The notes beneath the pieces are model-generated. The model worked only from the letters and a program-made list of their open reading frames with translations. It did not search any database and had not been told where the DNA came from. A stretch of 46,528 nt of DNA, taken from NCBI GenBank assembly GCA_043760535.1, contig JAYUOV010000080.1, forward strand, positions 1 through 46,528, in the 5' to 3' direction. A program made the translations under genes and the position numbers. This DNA is from JAZKFT01 sp043760535 (GTDB lineage Bacteria > Bacteroidota > Bacteroidia > Chitinophagales > Chitinophagaceae). Positions 25,171-33,965 of the stretch are shown one piece after another. Position 1 is the stretch's first letter, and each line of letters begins with the position of its first letter.

Positions 25171-26853
25171 TTAAGGTTGGCTGAACCACATTTCGTAGGT
25201 ATGGTAATCAATATTGAGGCCTCCAAGTTTTCTAATTTCTTCCAAGTTCCAATCAAATTCGGAAAAGTTGGTGGGTGAAAAGCGATAAGCCGGTTTGGGT
25301 CCTTGGTTATTAAGGGAATAGAACGGTATTACCAATGTCCTGTAAACTTGTTGGCCGGTAACATTATCAATATCAAAATAATGGAACCTACGCATATCTG
25401 CCCAAGATTCTGTAAAGTTCCAGCCAAAATCGCCAATATACTTTTGCAGCATGATATCTGTAATCCTTAAAGAGTCGGCTAGGGTTCTATAAGCCGGGGT
25501 GGCAAAGTATGTGGTACGTTGTGCCGCGGTAATAGCAGCTGCATTACTGGCAGTTTGCGAATAGAAATTTACAAAATCAAAGTGTGCATTTACCCCATTT
25601 TGATACGCCGCAAGCGCCATGGGCCTGTCCCCTTTTCTTAGGGCGGCCTCAGCTTTAATAAATTGCAGTTCGTGGTAGGCCATTACCGGGTACATAGCTG
25701 CGTTTTGAAACACATACTTACCAGATTTTGCCCCAAAAACCCCAACACCCGTATTGGTTACGGTACTATCCCCGTATAAAAAACTCACCCTTCTCCTAAA
25801 TGCCGGTGTACCTGGTATTAAGCCACCCGTAGCAGTTAGCTCGGGGTCGCCCACACCACTAGTTTGCAATACGGCAAACCTGTAACCCCCGTTTAGCGTA
25901 GGCATGGTAGTGGTTATGGTAGCAGTATCAAAACTGGTACTGAGCATGCGACTAAGCCGTGGATCTCTGTTATTTACAATAACCGAACTGCCATTTAAAA
26001 TAGTGCCATCCAGTAATTGTGTTATAAATCTTGAAGCCCTTCTTGAACCAAAGTTGTCTCTTGCCGGACCATGCGGGTTGGTATCATCGTTTCTGCTGGC
26101 ACTAAACGGAACCAGAAAATTATCGGCACCGCTGCTAAGGGCCAGATCTACAAATTTGATAACAGAATCGGCATTGTAAGTACTTTTATTACTGGTTCGG
26201 TTATACAGCCTGGCCATAATACCGTAGGTAAATTTTATCCATTTGCTCCGGTCACCCCTATACACCAAATCGCCCCTTACAAGGTTTTTTTGGATCACGT
26301 TTCCATCAGTTCTGCTTAAATAACTAATGGCCAGCCTACATAAAGAATCGATGCCTTTATACACAACCTCTTGTTTATCGTACCTGTACTTAGAGCTTAC
26401 AGAAGTTTCAGAAACCTTCCAGGCATCGTAAAAGGGTAGTTCGCCAAAGTAATCAGTGGCTTGCTGAAAACCCCAGGCCCGCATTGCATACGCTACGCCC
26501 ACATAATCCCAGGCTTCCTCCTGTACCCCCTTTTCGAGGATGACATTGATAGAAGAACCCTGGCTTTGAAAGAAAGTCCTCCAAAGCTGTGCTGCTGCGG
26601 CACCACCACCATTTCCTCCATGAGCATCGTAGTTATCGTTGGTAGTAGCCGTATAGTTTTGATTATAGCTACCCGAAAACCTGCCATCTAAAACAGAGGC
26701 CGCTGGTATTAAAGAATAGACTGGTGGAAGCAAAGCAGATAAATCTGGTCTTTGCGGGCTGGCAGGGTCTGCATTAACGTTTAGGTATTTTTTGCAACCC
26801 GTAAAAACCAATACCGTAGTGAGCAGCAATACTGATGAAATTATTTTTTTCAT
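25171..26853 (-). CDS. SusD/RagB-type nutrient-binding outer-membrane lipoprotein
   Basis: A 560-residue lipoprotein; the signal peptide ends VLVFTGCKK with the lipobox Cys. The mature start YLNVNADPASPQRPDLSALL is typical of the SusD-like branch. Helical TPR-like segments follow (WDYVGVAYAMRAWGFQQATD, then FGELPFYDAW, then ELQFIKAEAALRKGD). The C-terminus has SNFSE-like sequence (SPTNFSEFDWNLEEIRKLGG). It is the surface lid that captures ligand for the paired SusC channel. The substrate is not predictable, and no glycan-degrading enzyme is in the operon. It lies 17 bp after susC. Confidence 0.9.
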   Translation of the reverse strand: MKKIISSVLLLTTVLVFTGCKKYLNVNADPASPQRPDLSALLPPVYSLIPAASVLDGRFSGSYNQNYTATTNDNYDAHGGNGGGAAAAQLWRTFFQSQGSSINVILEKGVQEEAWDYVGVAYAMRAWGFQQATDYFGELPFYDAWKVSETSVSSKYRYDKQEVVYKGIDSLCRLAISYLSRTDGNVIQKNLVRGDLVYRGDRSKWIKFTYGIMARLYNRTSNKSTYNADSVIKFVDLALSSGADNFLVPFSASRNDDTNPHGPARDNFGSRRASRFITQLLDGTILNGSSVIVNNRDPRLSRMLSTSFDTATITTTMPTLNGGYRFAVLQTSGVGDPELTATGGLIPGTPAFRRRVSFLYGDSTVTNTGVGVFGAKSGKYVFQNAAMYPVMAYHELQFIKAEAALRKGDRPMALAAYQNGVNAHFDFVNFYSQTASNAAAITAAQRTTYFATPAYRTLADSLRITDIMLQKYIGDFGWNFTESWADMRRFHYFDIDNVTGQQVYRTLVIPFYSLNNQGPKPAYRFSPTNFSEFDWNLEEIRKLGGLNIDYHTYEMWFSQP

Positions 26854-26870
26854 GACGCTTGAATTTACTG

Positions 26871-29800
26871 TTAGAATTGAATGTTTAAACCAAGGTTAAA
26901 GCCCAATGGTGTGGCCAGGTTTCCCGTATCCATACCAATACCACCTATACCGCCTCGGGTAGAAGCATTGTTGCCGTTTACAGCAGGGTCGGCACCGGTA
27001 TAATTGGTTAGCATAAATGCATCGGTAACGGTACAAAACAGGCCTGCGCTTTTAAAAATGTGCTGGCGCTTAACCAGCTTTTCCGGCACCTTAAAACTCA
27101 GTGTAATATCCCGCATCCTTAACCAGTTGATATCCCTTTCTATAAAGTCTTCTTCTATGCTGCCGGCTGTATAATAATCGCTGCGGAACAATGGGTTAAT
27201 AGCAATCGCATTGGGTGTTGGGTTGGCAGTGTTTTGTAAGCCATCGTTTAATACACCCTTGATTATACGTGGTGTTTCCCTGTCCAGGGTCCTGGCACTC
27301 ATGCCCCTTGTATACAGCAAGTATTCTGTACCATTGAACACATCCCCACCTTTTCTCAAATCCAGCAAGAAACTGAGGCTCCAGTTTTTATACGAAACGG
27401 AATTGAGAAAGCCCATGGTGAAATCGGGTTGGCGGTCGCCGATTACTTTAAAAGTGCCGGAAGCTACTCCTGTACCGGTAATCCTGATTGGTAAGCCACT
27501 TGTGGGGGAAATAATAAGGTCACCATTGGCATTCCTGTCAAAACTGTTACCGGCAAGTTGATAAATATTACCGCCCTGTTGTGAAATGTTCCTCACGTTG
27601 CCAAGCCCCCAGGTGTCTGAATTATAAAACTGGGGCAAATCATTGGGCATTTTCAGTATTTTGTTTCTGTTACGGGCAAAATTTACTGTGGTGTTCCAGT
27701 TGGTGGTTTTGGTTTTAACGGGGTTGGCAGTAAACTGAAATTCGATACCACGATTGGTAACATCGCCACCATTGATCCACTGTAAAATAGCACCAGATGC
27801 ATAAGACAGGCGTGGGGCAATCAATTGATCCGTTACTTTTTGGTCGTAGTAAGCAAAGTCGATACCAATCTTACCATTGAATAATTTTATTTCGGTACCC
27901 ACTTCTAGATTTTTGCCAAATTCTGGCCTTAGATCGGGGTTGCCCTGTGTTACATTTGGCTGAAAACCACCACCGTTTGTATTGGATTGAACAAACCTTC
28001 TTGCCTTTACATAAGGGGTGCTTGGATCCCGGCCTGTAGTGGCATAATTCGCCCTGAGTTTTGCAAAACTGATAACCTTTGGCAATTTAAATGCATCTGT
28101 AAGTATCAGGTTAGCACCTGCGCTATAGTAATAATAAAAAGCATCCTTACTATTATATTCCAGCGGGTTTATTAACCTGCTGCTGCCATCCATCCTGCCA
28201 GATAAAGAGAAGGTCAGGTAATTATTATAGGTGCCGGTATAATTTAAAAATGCACCTAAGCGGTTGAAATTGATATTAGATGTAACAGTGGATACGGTCA
28301 AAGGGTCGGTATTGTTAAGACTGATAAAGTTGGGGTCAAAAAACCTTTCTCCCCTTACACTATTCACCTCCTCCTTCCTGGAATCGTAAGTAAAGGCGGC
28401 AATCAATGTATTATTGAGCTTACCGAATTTTTTCCGTGCAGTGGCCCTGTAAGTCCCATTTAATAATCGCTGCTGTTGGCGGTATTCAGTAATATTACCA
28501 TTGGTAGCCCTACCGTTATTGCCTTGCGGGTGCTGAAACAAAACACCTTTTACCGAATAATAGTCCACACCGGTAATTGCTGTAAGGTTCAGCCACTTGG
28601 CCACATCGTAACTCAATTGAAAATTACCCAATAACCGGTCGTTGATATCGTAGTTTTTATTGTTGTTAACATCAAAAAACGGGTTGTCATCTTCTGCTAA
28701 AGAGCCATCGGTTCGTATGGTTTTCCTGCTTCCGTCGGGGTTGAGGAACACCCTGATATCATCGTCAAGTGGCCAGGTCAATAAACTCACCAAAAAGCCA
28801 GTACTTCCTTTTAAAGCCTTGTCTGTTCTTGAGTTTACATAAGTAAAACTTGTTGTTACATTTACTTTACTGCTAAGTTTAAAAGTAGAATTCAATCTAA
28901 AATTGAACCTTTTAAAACCTGTAAGGGGCACTACTCCTTCGTTATTAAAGTAGCTTCCGGTAAAGCGGTACGTTGCCATATCATTGCCTCCGTCCACCGA
29001 CAAATTGTGTATTTGTGTACGGCCTGTCCTAAAAAAATTATTAATGTTATCGTACACCTGCGTTGTATCTGGTATCCGTTGCCCAAAAAAGGTTCTGGCT
29101 GTTGGGTTGGTTACACCTAATGACCCTTGGTCAAAAATAGTTTGCTGCCCGGGCAAACGGTACACTCTTTCAAAACGGAAAGAATTATTGTACGCAAGTG
29201 AGGATTTACCTTTCGTGCCTTTTTTAGTGGTTATAATGATGGCACCATTACTACCGTCGGAACCATAAAGTGCAGTTGCTTCCGGCCCTTTTAAAACGGT
29301 AACATTTTCTATATCCTCGGGGTTAATATCCATGGCCCTGTTGCCAAAATCGTTATTCCTGTTAGCGTTACCTCCCGGTAAGCGATCAGCACTTTCCATG
29401 GCTCCATTATCTATTATTAGGCCATCTACCACAAAAATAGGCTGATTGTTACCGTCCATTGAAGTAGGCCCCCTTAGTATAATGCTGGAGGATGCACCGG
29501 GCATACCAGTAGTTGAGGTTATCATGGCACCCGGAATACGGCCGGCCAGTGAATTGATAAAATTATCCCTTTTAGTAGATGCTATCTCTTCTCCGCTTAC
29601 GGTAATTACCTGGTAAGTAAGATCTTTTCTGTTCTTTTTAATACCGTAGGCAGTTACCACTACATCATTGGGGTCGCTTTCTCTCAAAACCATTTTAATT
29701 CCATAGGTTTTGTTATCTCCTACCGTTATTTCAAACTTGGTGTACCCTACATAGGTAAAAACCAACACGTCGCCTTTTTCGGCAGTAATGGTATAAAACC

Positions 29801-29978
29801 CAGCGGCATTTGTAACTACTTTTTTGTTGGTTTTTTTGTTGCTCACCGTAACACCTAGTAAAGGGCTATCATCTTCGGTAGCTACAACAGTGCCTGAAAC
29901 AGCGTTTACTTGTGCAAATAAACCTGAGTATATAAAAATCAGGCCTAATGCAAACAGAAGTTTTAAATACTTCGTCAT
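26871..29978 (-). CDS. SusC/RagA-type TonB-linked outer-membrane transporter
   Basis: A 1035-residue TonB-dependent transporter. The signal peptide MTKYLKLLFALGLIFIYSGL is followed by an N-terminal carboxypeptidase-regulatory-like domain (VSGTVVATEDDSPLLGVTVS). The plug comes next (DDVVVTAYG-type TonB box region, SLAGRIPGAMITSTTG, QPIFVVDGLIIDNG, ENVTVLKGPEATALYGSDGS). The 22-strand barrel then runs to the C-terminus, ending LGFNLGLNIQF. The protein imports ligands captured by the SusD lid, powered by TonB. It is first in the operon and a 290 bp gap separates it from the DeoR-type regulator gene. Its length matches the family, and no truncation is seen. Confidence 0.93.
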   Translation of the reverse strand: MTKYLKLLFALGLIFIYSGLFAQVNAVSGTVVATEDDSPLLGVTVSNKKTNKKVVTNAAGFYTITAEKGDVLVFTYVGYTKFEITVGDNKTYGIKMVLRESDPNDVVVTAYGIKKNRKDLTYQVITVSGEEIASTKRDNFINSLAGRIPGAMITSTTGMPGASSSIILRGPTSMDGNNQPIFVVDGLIIDNGAMESADRLPGGNANRNNDFGNRAMDINPEDIENVTVLKGPEATALYGSDGSNGAIIITTKKGTKGKSSLAYNNSFRFERVYRLPGQQTIFDQGSLGVTNPTARTFFGQRIPDTTQVYDNINNFFRTGRTQIHNLSVDGGNDMATYRFTGSYFNNEGVVPLTGFKRFNFRLNSTFKLSSKVNVTTSFTYVNSRTDKALKGSTGFLVSLLTWPLDDDIRVFLNPDGSRKTIRTDGSLAEDDNPFFDVNNNKNYDINDRLLGNFQLSYDVAKWLNLTAITGVDYYSVKGVLFQHPQGNNGRATNGNITEYRQQQRLLNGTYRATARKKFGKLNNTLIAAFTYDSRKEEVNSVRGERFFDPNFISLNNTDPLTVSTVTSNINFNRLGAFLNYTGTYNNYLTFSLSGRMDGSSRLINPLEYNSKDAFYYYYSAGANLILTDAFKLPKVISFAKLRANYATTGRDPSTPYVKARRFVQSNTNGGGFQPNVTQGNPDLRPEFGKNLEVGTEIKLFNGKIGIDFAYYDQKVTDQLIAPRLSYASGAILQWINGGDVTNRGIEFQFTANPVKTKTTNWNTTVNFARNRNKILKMPNDLPQFYNSDTWGLGNVRNISQQGGNIYQLAGNSFDRNANGDLIISPTSGLPIRITGTGVASGTFKVIGDRQPDFTMGFLNSVSYKNWSLSFLLDLRKGGDVFNGTEYLLYTRGMSARTLDRETPRIIKGVLNDGLQNTANPTPNAIAINPLFRSDYYTAGSIEEDFIERDINWLRMRDITLSFKVPEKLVKRQHIFKSAGLFCTVTDAFMLTNYTGADPAVNGNNASTRGGIGGIGMDTGNLATPLGFNLGLNIQF

Positions 29979-30268
29979 GAGCAGTGGTTTTTGGGTTTAT
30001 TAATATTTGTGTTTGACAAGAAAATGACACTGGTTGCTGCCTGAACTTTTAACATTTGGCAAAAGCCAACGAAAATTCTGTAAAATAAAAATCCAGCAAA
30101 AAAACGCAAAGCCATTGTTCCTTAATCAAACTTAATTCTTAACTACAATGATAAAAAAAAATCAGGATACACAAGAATTTTATTTTCTACATGCTAATAA
30201 ACATTGCAGAAAACGCAAAAACAAGCAATAATTTGCAGTAAAAAATAAGGGGCAATGAGAAAAAATAC

Positions 30269-31015
30269 TTACAAAACGCTAATTCCTTTAACAATATAGG
30301 GAGCCAGCATGGGGTGGTTGGCATCAAGTTCGGTTATCAAAATGTCCACCTCATTAAGTGGGCATACTTTTAAACGCTGCACAGAATTGAGTTTTTCGGA
30401 TATGGCAAGAGATACTACTTTCTGCGAAGCTCTAATCATGGCCTTTTTTACCTCAATTACTTCCCATTCCAGATCGGTTATACCTTCTTCCGCATCTATG
30501 CTATTGGTACCTAAAAAGCACAGGTCGGCCTTAATTTCACTAAGTCGTTGCACTACTTCTGCACCAACGGCCAGTTGTGCACTTTTAAGCAATTTATTGC
30601 CTATAAATATTACTTCACTTCCGGGGTGGTTCATTAATTCCAATGCAATAGGTACACTAACAGTAATAAAAGTGGCATTGAGTTTTGGGGGAAGTGCTTT
30701 AATCAGTTCTCGGATGGTGGTTCCGCCGGATAGCAGCACAAACATGCCATCTGTTATAAGCCCGGCAGCCTTTTGTGCAATACTTTTTTTTTCGGGCAGG
30801 GAATAGATTTGATTATTCTGTAGCGTAAAATGGAAGGAATTGGACAATGCCCCGCCATGAACTTTTAGCAGGTTACCTTCTTCTGAAAGCTCCTGTAAAT
30901 CTCTACGAACGGTATCTTCCGATACATTGAGCTGTTCACTTAAATCAGACGACAATACTTTGTTGTGGATATTCAACTGCTGTATTATAAAGGCTTGTCT
31001 TTCTTTTTTGAGCAT
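30269..31015 (-). CDS. DeoR/GlpR-family transcriptional regulator
   Basis: A 248-residue regulator. The N-terminal winged helix MLKKERQAFIIQQLN...LSSDLSEQLNVSEDTVRRDL is the DeoR HTH signature. The C-terminal DeoRC sensor domain has LLSGGTTIRELIKAL, VEVIFIGNKLLKS and DLCFLGTNSIDAEEGITDL, which binds a sugar phosphate in the family. It usually represses sugar-uptake and catabolic genes. Its gene is on the same strand as and upstream of susC, 290 bp away, so it may regulate the SusCD operon, but this is inference. The inverted repeat at 31216-31240 lies upstream of it. Confidence 0.88.
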   Translation of the reverse strand: MLKKERQAFIIQQLNIHNKVLSSDLSEQLNVSEDTVRRDLQELSEEGNLLKVHGGALSNSFHFTLQNNQIYSLPEKKSIAQKAAGLITDGMFVLLSGGTTIRELIKALPPKLNATFITVSVPIALELMNHPGSEVIFIGNKLLKSAQLAVGAEVVQRLSEIKADLCFLGTNSIDAEEGITDLEWEVIEVKKAMIRASQKVVSLAISEKLNSVQRLKVCPLNEVDILITELDANHPMLAPYIVKGISVL

Positions 31016-31215
31016 CGTTTTATTTTATGGAAATACTGATAAAAATAGGGATTATACTGATTTGTGCAAGTTGGGCGCTGGTAATGCCACAAAAGTTTAC
31101 ATAATAACAACCATAATAAGGATGACATTTATGGTTAGCAACGAAACTTCAATCAGGTTAAGAACGGTCAATAATCGATACGCCATTTTTTACGCCCAAA
31201 AATGTTAATTCTGCT

Positions 31216-31240
31216 CATTTTCAATGGGTTGTTGAAAATG
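31216..31240. promoter_or_regulatory. Perfect 9 bp inverted repeat upstream of the DeoR-type gene
   Basis: CATTTTCAA and TTGAAAATG are perfectly inverted around a 7-base loop in the 400 bp gap between the TlpA-like and DeoR-type genes. It may be an operator or part of a terminator. No T run follows on either strand within a few bases, which favours a protein-binding site. The rest of 31016-31415 holds no gene I can support. Confidence 0.3.
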
Positions 31241-31415
31241 GTGTTTTAATTTTTGAACATTATACCAAAAAACTTTACTTCATTGTCTTGTTTGAAACTA
31301 TCCATTTGTAATTTAGAATAGCAGCTTACCCGTTCTTATAATTTCTCTGAGAATACACCAGATTGTAAGCTTTAAAACAGAAAGGATAAGACTAATTTAT
31401 AGTGAGCAATCTGGC

Positions 31416-32621
31416 TTATTTCAGTGTTTGTTGTAAGTAAGATTGCAGTACACCACCCCGTAAATTTTTAGCAATAATTTTACCATCTGGGCCTATTAAA
31501 AAATTCTGCGGAATACTGCTAATCTTATACTGCCTTGCAACTGCATTGCTAAAGTGCTTCAGGTCGCTAACATGTGTCCAGGTTAGGTTATCGGCTGCAA
31601 TTGCTTTCAGCCATTTTGCTTTATCATTATCAAGCGACACACCTAATATGGTGAAATTTTTATGCTTAAATGTATTGTAAGCAGCTACCACATTAGGGTT
31701 TTCCATACGGCAGGGGCCACACCAGCTGGCCCAAAAATCTATCAGTACGTATTTACCTTTAAAATCGCTTAAAGATACCGGCTTGCCCAGTGTGTCATTC
31801 TGGGTAAAGTCAGGTGCAGGTTGTCCCTGCCCCGTAGCTCTTTCTTCTTGTACAAATCCTCTGATGGCCTCTCCGTAAACACCTGCTTTTACTATTGGCT
31901 GCAGCAGTGTAAAATAGCCATCTAACTCATCTACAGAAAGCAGGGCTTTGGTGGTATTTAGTAAAAAAGCAGCCACATCGCAATTGCTATTTGTCGTTAT
32001 AAATGAGGGCAGTTTACGCTTAATACCCTCCTTTAAAATAGTCTCGGCTAGGTTTAAACTATCTGCCGGTAACCCATTTTGCACCATCGATTGGCGTTGC
32101 TGATTGATTTGTGTAAGTCCATCAAAATCGCTGCCGAATGAGGCAATAAGTTGGTTAAAAACCTTGAGGGTATTACCCCTTAACACATACATTTCATTGT
32201 TCTTACTGTTGAGTTCTATTTCGTAATAGTCGTTGGCTAAAAAAGTATTGTAGTACTTATCGTCGGTTTGATTTTTGCCATTCGTTAATACCAGTAGATA
32301 CATATCCGTTTGTGGCAGACTGCCGGTGAGTACCACTTTATTATTTTTTACATACCCAAATGGCCCCCGAAATTGCTGATTGTTTTGGTTTACGAGAACA
32401 GCTATGGTACTGTCTTTTATGCCAACGGTAGTAATGGTTAGCACAAATGGAGCGGTAGTATCCACAACGGGCTCATCTATCTTTTGTGCTTTTGCATTTA
32501 AAGTTGATGGCTTTACTTTTTGTGCGGTTCCTTTTGCTTTGGCCTTTGCTTTAGGTTTTGGCTGTGCCAATAACAAATAAATACTTGTAAGTAGTAATAT
32601 TAGTATCAATTTCGTTTTCAT
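31416..32621 (-). CDS. TlpA-like thioredoxin-domain protein (DUF4369-type N-terminus)
   Basis: A 401-residue exported protein starting at the ATG at 32621 (MKTKLILILLLTSIYLLLAQ). A Lys/Ala/Pro-rich linker (KPKAKAKAKG) follows the signal. The middle reads as a DUF4369-type beta domain (GPFGYVKNNKVVLTGSLP and ANDYYEIELN). The C-terminal AhpC/TSA-thioredoxin domain has KYVLIDFWASWCGPCRMENP, with the CxxC active site, and LGVSLDNDKAKWLKAI, ending in SSIPQNFLIGPDGKIIA with the cis-Pro. It probably handles disulphides in the periplasm. It is divergently transcribed from purK, with only 41 bp between starts. Confidence 0.85.
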   Translation of the reverse strand: MKTKLILILLLTSIYLLLAQPKPKAKAKAKGTAQKVKPSTLNAKAQKIDEPVVDTTAPFVLTITTVGIKDSTIAVLVNQNNQQFRGPFGYVKNNKVVLTGSLPQTDMYLLVLTNGKNQTDDKYYNTFLANDYYEIELNSKNNEMYVLRGNTLKVFNQLIASFGSDFDGLTQINQQRQSMVQNGLPADSLNLAETILKEGIKRKLPSFITTNSNCDVAAFLLNTTKALLSVDELDGYFTLLQPIVKAGVYGEAIRGFVQEERATGQGQPAPDFTQNDTLGKPVSLSDFKGKYVLIDFWASWCGPCRMENPNVVAAYNTFKHKNFTILGVSLDNDKAKWLKAIAADNLTWTHVSDLKHFSNAVARQYKISSIPQNFLIGPDGKIIAKNLRGGVLQSYLQQTLK

Positions 32622-32662
32622 CCTCAATTCAAAGTTTATCTTCACCGCAAAAATAAGGGAAT

Positions 32663-33793
32663 ATGAAAGTGGGAATATTAGGTGGCGGACAGTTGGGCAG
32701 AATGTTATTACAACAGGCTGCTAATTATAATGTGGAAACATGGGTTTTAGAAAATGATGCTGCCTGCCCAGCCGCTCACCTTTGCCATCATTTTGTGCTG
32801 GGCGACATACGGGATTATGAGGCCGTACTGGCCTTTGGCCGAAATGTGGACAGGCTTACCATAGAAATAGAAAGCATAAACGTGGATGCACTAGAGCAGT
32901 TAGAAAAAGAAGGCAAACTGGTAATTCCTTCGGCAGCCGTGCTGCGCATTATTAAAAATAAAATCACCCAAAAACAGTTTTATAAACAACACGAAATACC
33001 AAGCCCCGATTTTGTGGTAACCCAGAACCTGGCAGAACTGATGCACCAAAAGGTATTTTTACCTGCTGTACATAAAATAGGCGAAGGCGGCTACGATGGC
33101 CGTGGGGTGCAAGTAATAAACAAAGAAATAGAACTTGAAAAAGGATTTGACGCCCCTAGTGTGCTGGAAAAAAAGGTGGAAATAGCCAAAGAAATTGCCA
33201 TAATGGTAGCCATTGATACAAAAGGTAAAACTGCCATTTACCCACCGGTGGATATGATGGTGGACCCTTACAAAAACCAACTGGATTATCAAATTTGCCC
33301 GGCCGAAATACCCGAAAAATTATTCTGGCGGGTAGAAGCCATTGCCATCAGGCTGGTGCAGGCATTTAAAAGCCCCGGCCTTTTTGCAGTAGAAATGCTG
33401 ATAGACCGTAGCGGAGAAGTATGGGTAAATGAAACCGCCCCCAGGGTACATAACAGCGGCCACCATACCATAGAAGCCCACTACTGTTCGCAGTACGATA
33501 TGCTTTGGCGTATTCTGCTCGATTATCCACTTGGCAATACAGATGCTATATTCCCATCATCGCTTGTAAACCTAGTAGGCGCCGAGGGCTTTAATGGCCC
33601 AGTGCTTTACGAAGGCTTGGAAGAAGTGCTAAAAATGGAAAACACTTTTGTACACCTTTACGGCAAAAACATAACAAAACCAGGCCGTAAAATGGGGCAC
33701 ATTACCATATTAGCCAAAGACAAACAGGAAGTGAACTACCTGGCACACAAGGTAAAAGGTGTAATAAAAGTGCATACACAAGAAAATGGTTAA
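32663..33793 (+). CDS. purK: 5-(carboxyamino)imidazole ribonucleotide synthase
   Basis: A 376-residue ATP-grasp enzyme. It begins MKVGILGGGQLGRMLLQQAA and has the PurK pattern through GEGGYDGRGVQVI (ATP-binding) and EIAIMVAIDTKGKTAIYPPV, then FAVEMLIDRSGEVWVNETAP, VHNSGHHTIEA and PAEIPEK. It converts 5-aminoimidazole ribonucleotide, ATP and bicarbonate to N5-CAIR in purine synthesis; PurE, the next enzyme, is not in the window. The gene is monocistronic in appearance. It is divergent from the thioredoxin-like gene and followed by 172 bp before mqnD. Confidence 0.93.
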   Translation: MKVGILGGGQLGRMLLQQAANYNVETWVLENDAACPAAHLCHHFVLGDIRDYEAVLAFGRNVDRLTIEIESINVDALEQLEKEGKLVIPSAAVLRIIKNKITQKQFYKQHEIPSPDFVVTQNLAELMHQKVFLPAVHKIGEGGYDGRGVQVINKEIELEKGFDAPSVLEKKVEIAKEIAIMVAIDTKGKTAIYPPVDMMVDPYKNQLDYQICPAEIPEKLFWRVEAIAIRLVQAFKSPGLFAVEMLIDRSGEVWVNETAPRVHNSGHHTIEAHYCSQYDMLWRILLDYPLGNTDAIFPSSLVNLVGAEGFNGPVLYEGLEEVLKMENTFVHLYGKNITKPGRKMGHITILAKDKQEVNYLAHKVKGVIKVHTQENG

Positions 33794-33928
33794 CAGCCAT
33801 ATTTACGCTACCGAACAATTAAATTTAAATAAATAACATAATTAATATAACCAGCTCTAATTTCAAAACAAAACACAGCTAAAACACAGCACTTTAATAT
33901 TGAATGTTTATTTTTTCCTCTATTACTA

Positions 33929-33958
33929 TTGCCTTAACTATACCTAATCGTAAATTTA
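33929..33958 (+). promoter_or_regulatory. Possible Bacteroidota-type promoter of mqnD
   Basis: TTG at 33929-33931 and TAAATTTA at 33951-33958 (7 of 8 to the TAnnTTTG -7 consensus) are separated by 19 bp, the usual spacing. Transcription would then begin within a few bases of the TTG start codon, so the message could be leaderless. This is a visual match only. Confidence 0.35.
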
Positions 33959-33965
33959 TATTTTT

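Noticed and set aside
30927..31208. A 93-residue plus-strand open frame
   Set aside because: It starts inside the DeoR-type gene on the opposite strand, has no motif and no ribosome site.
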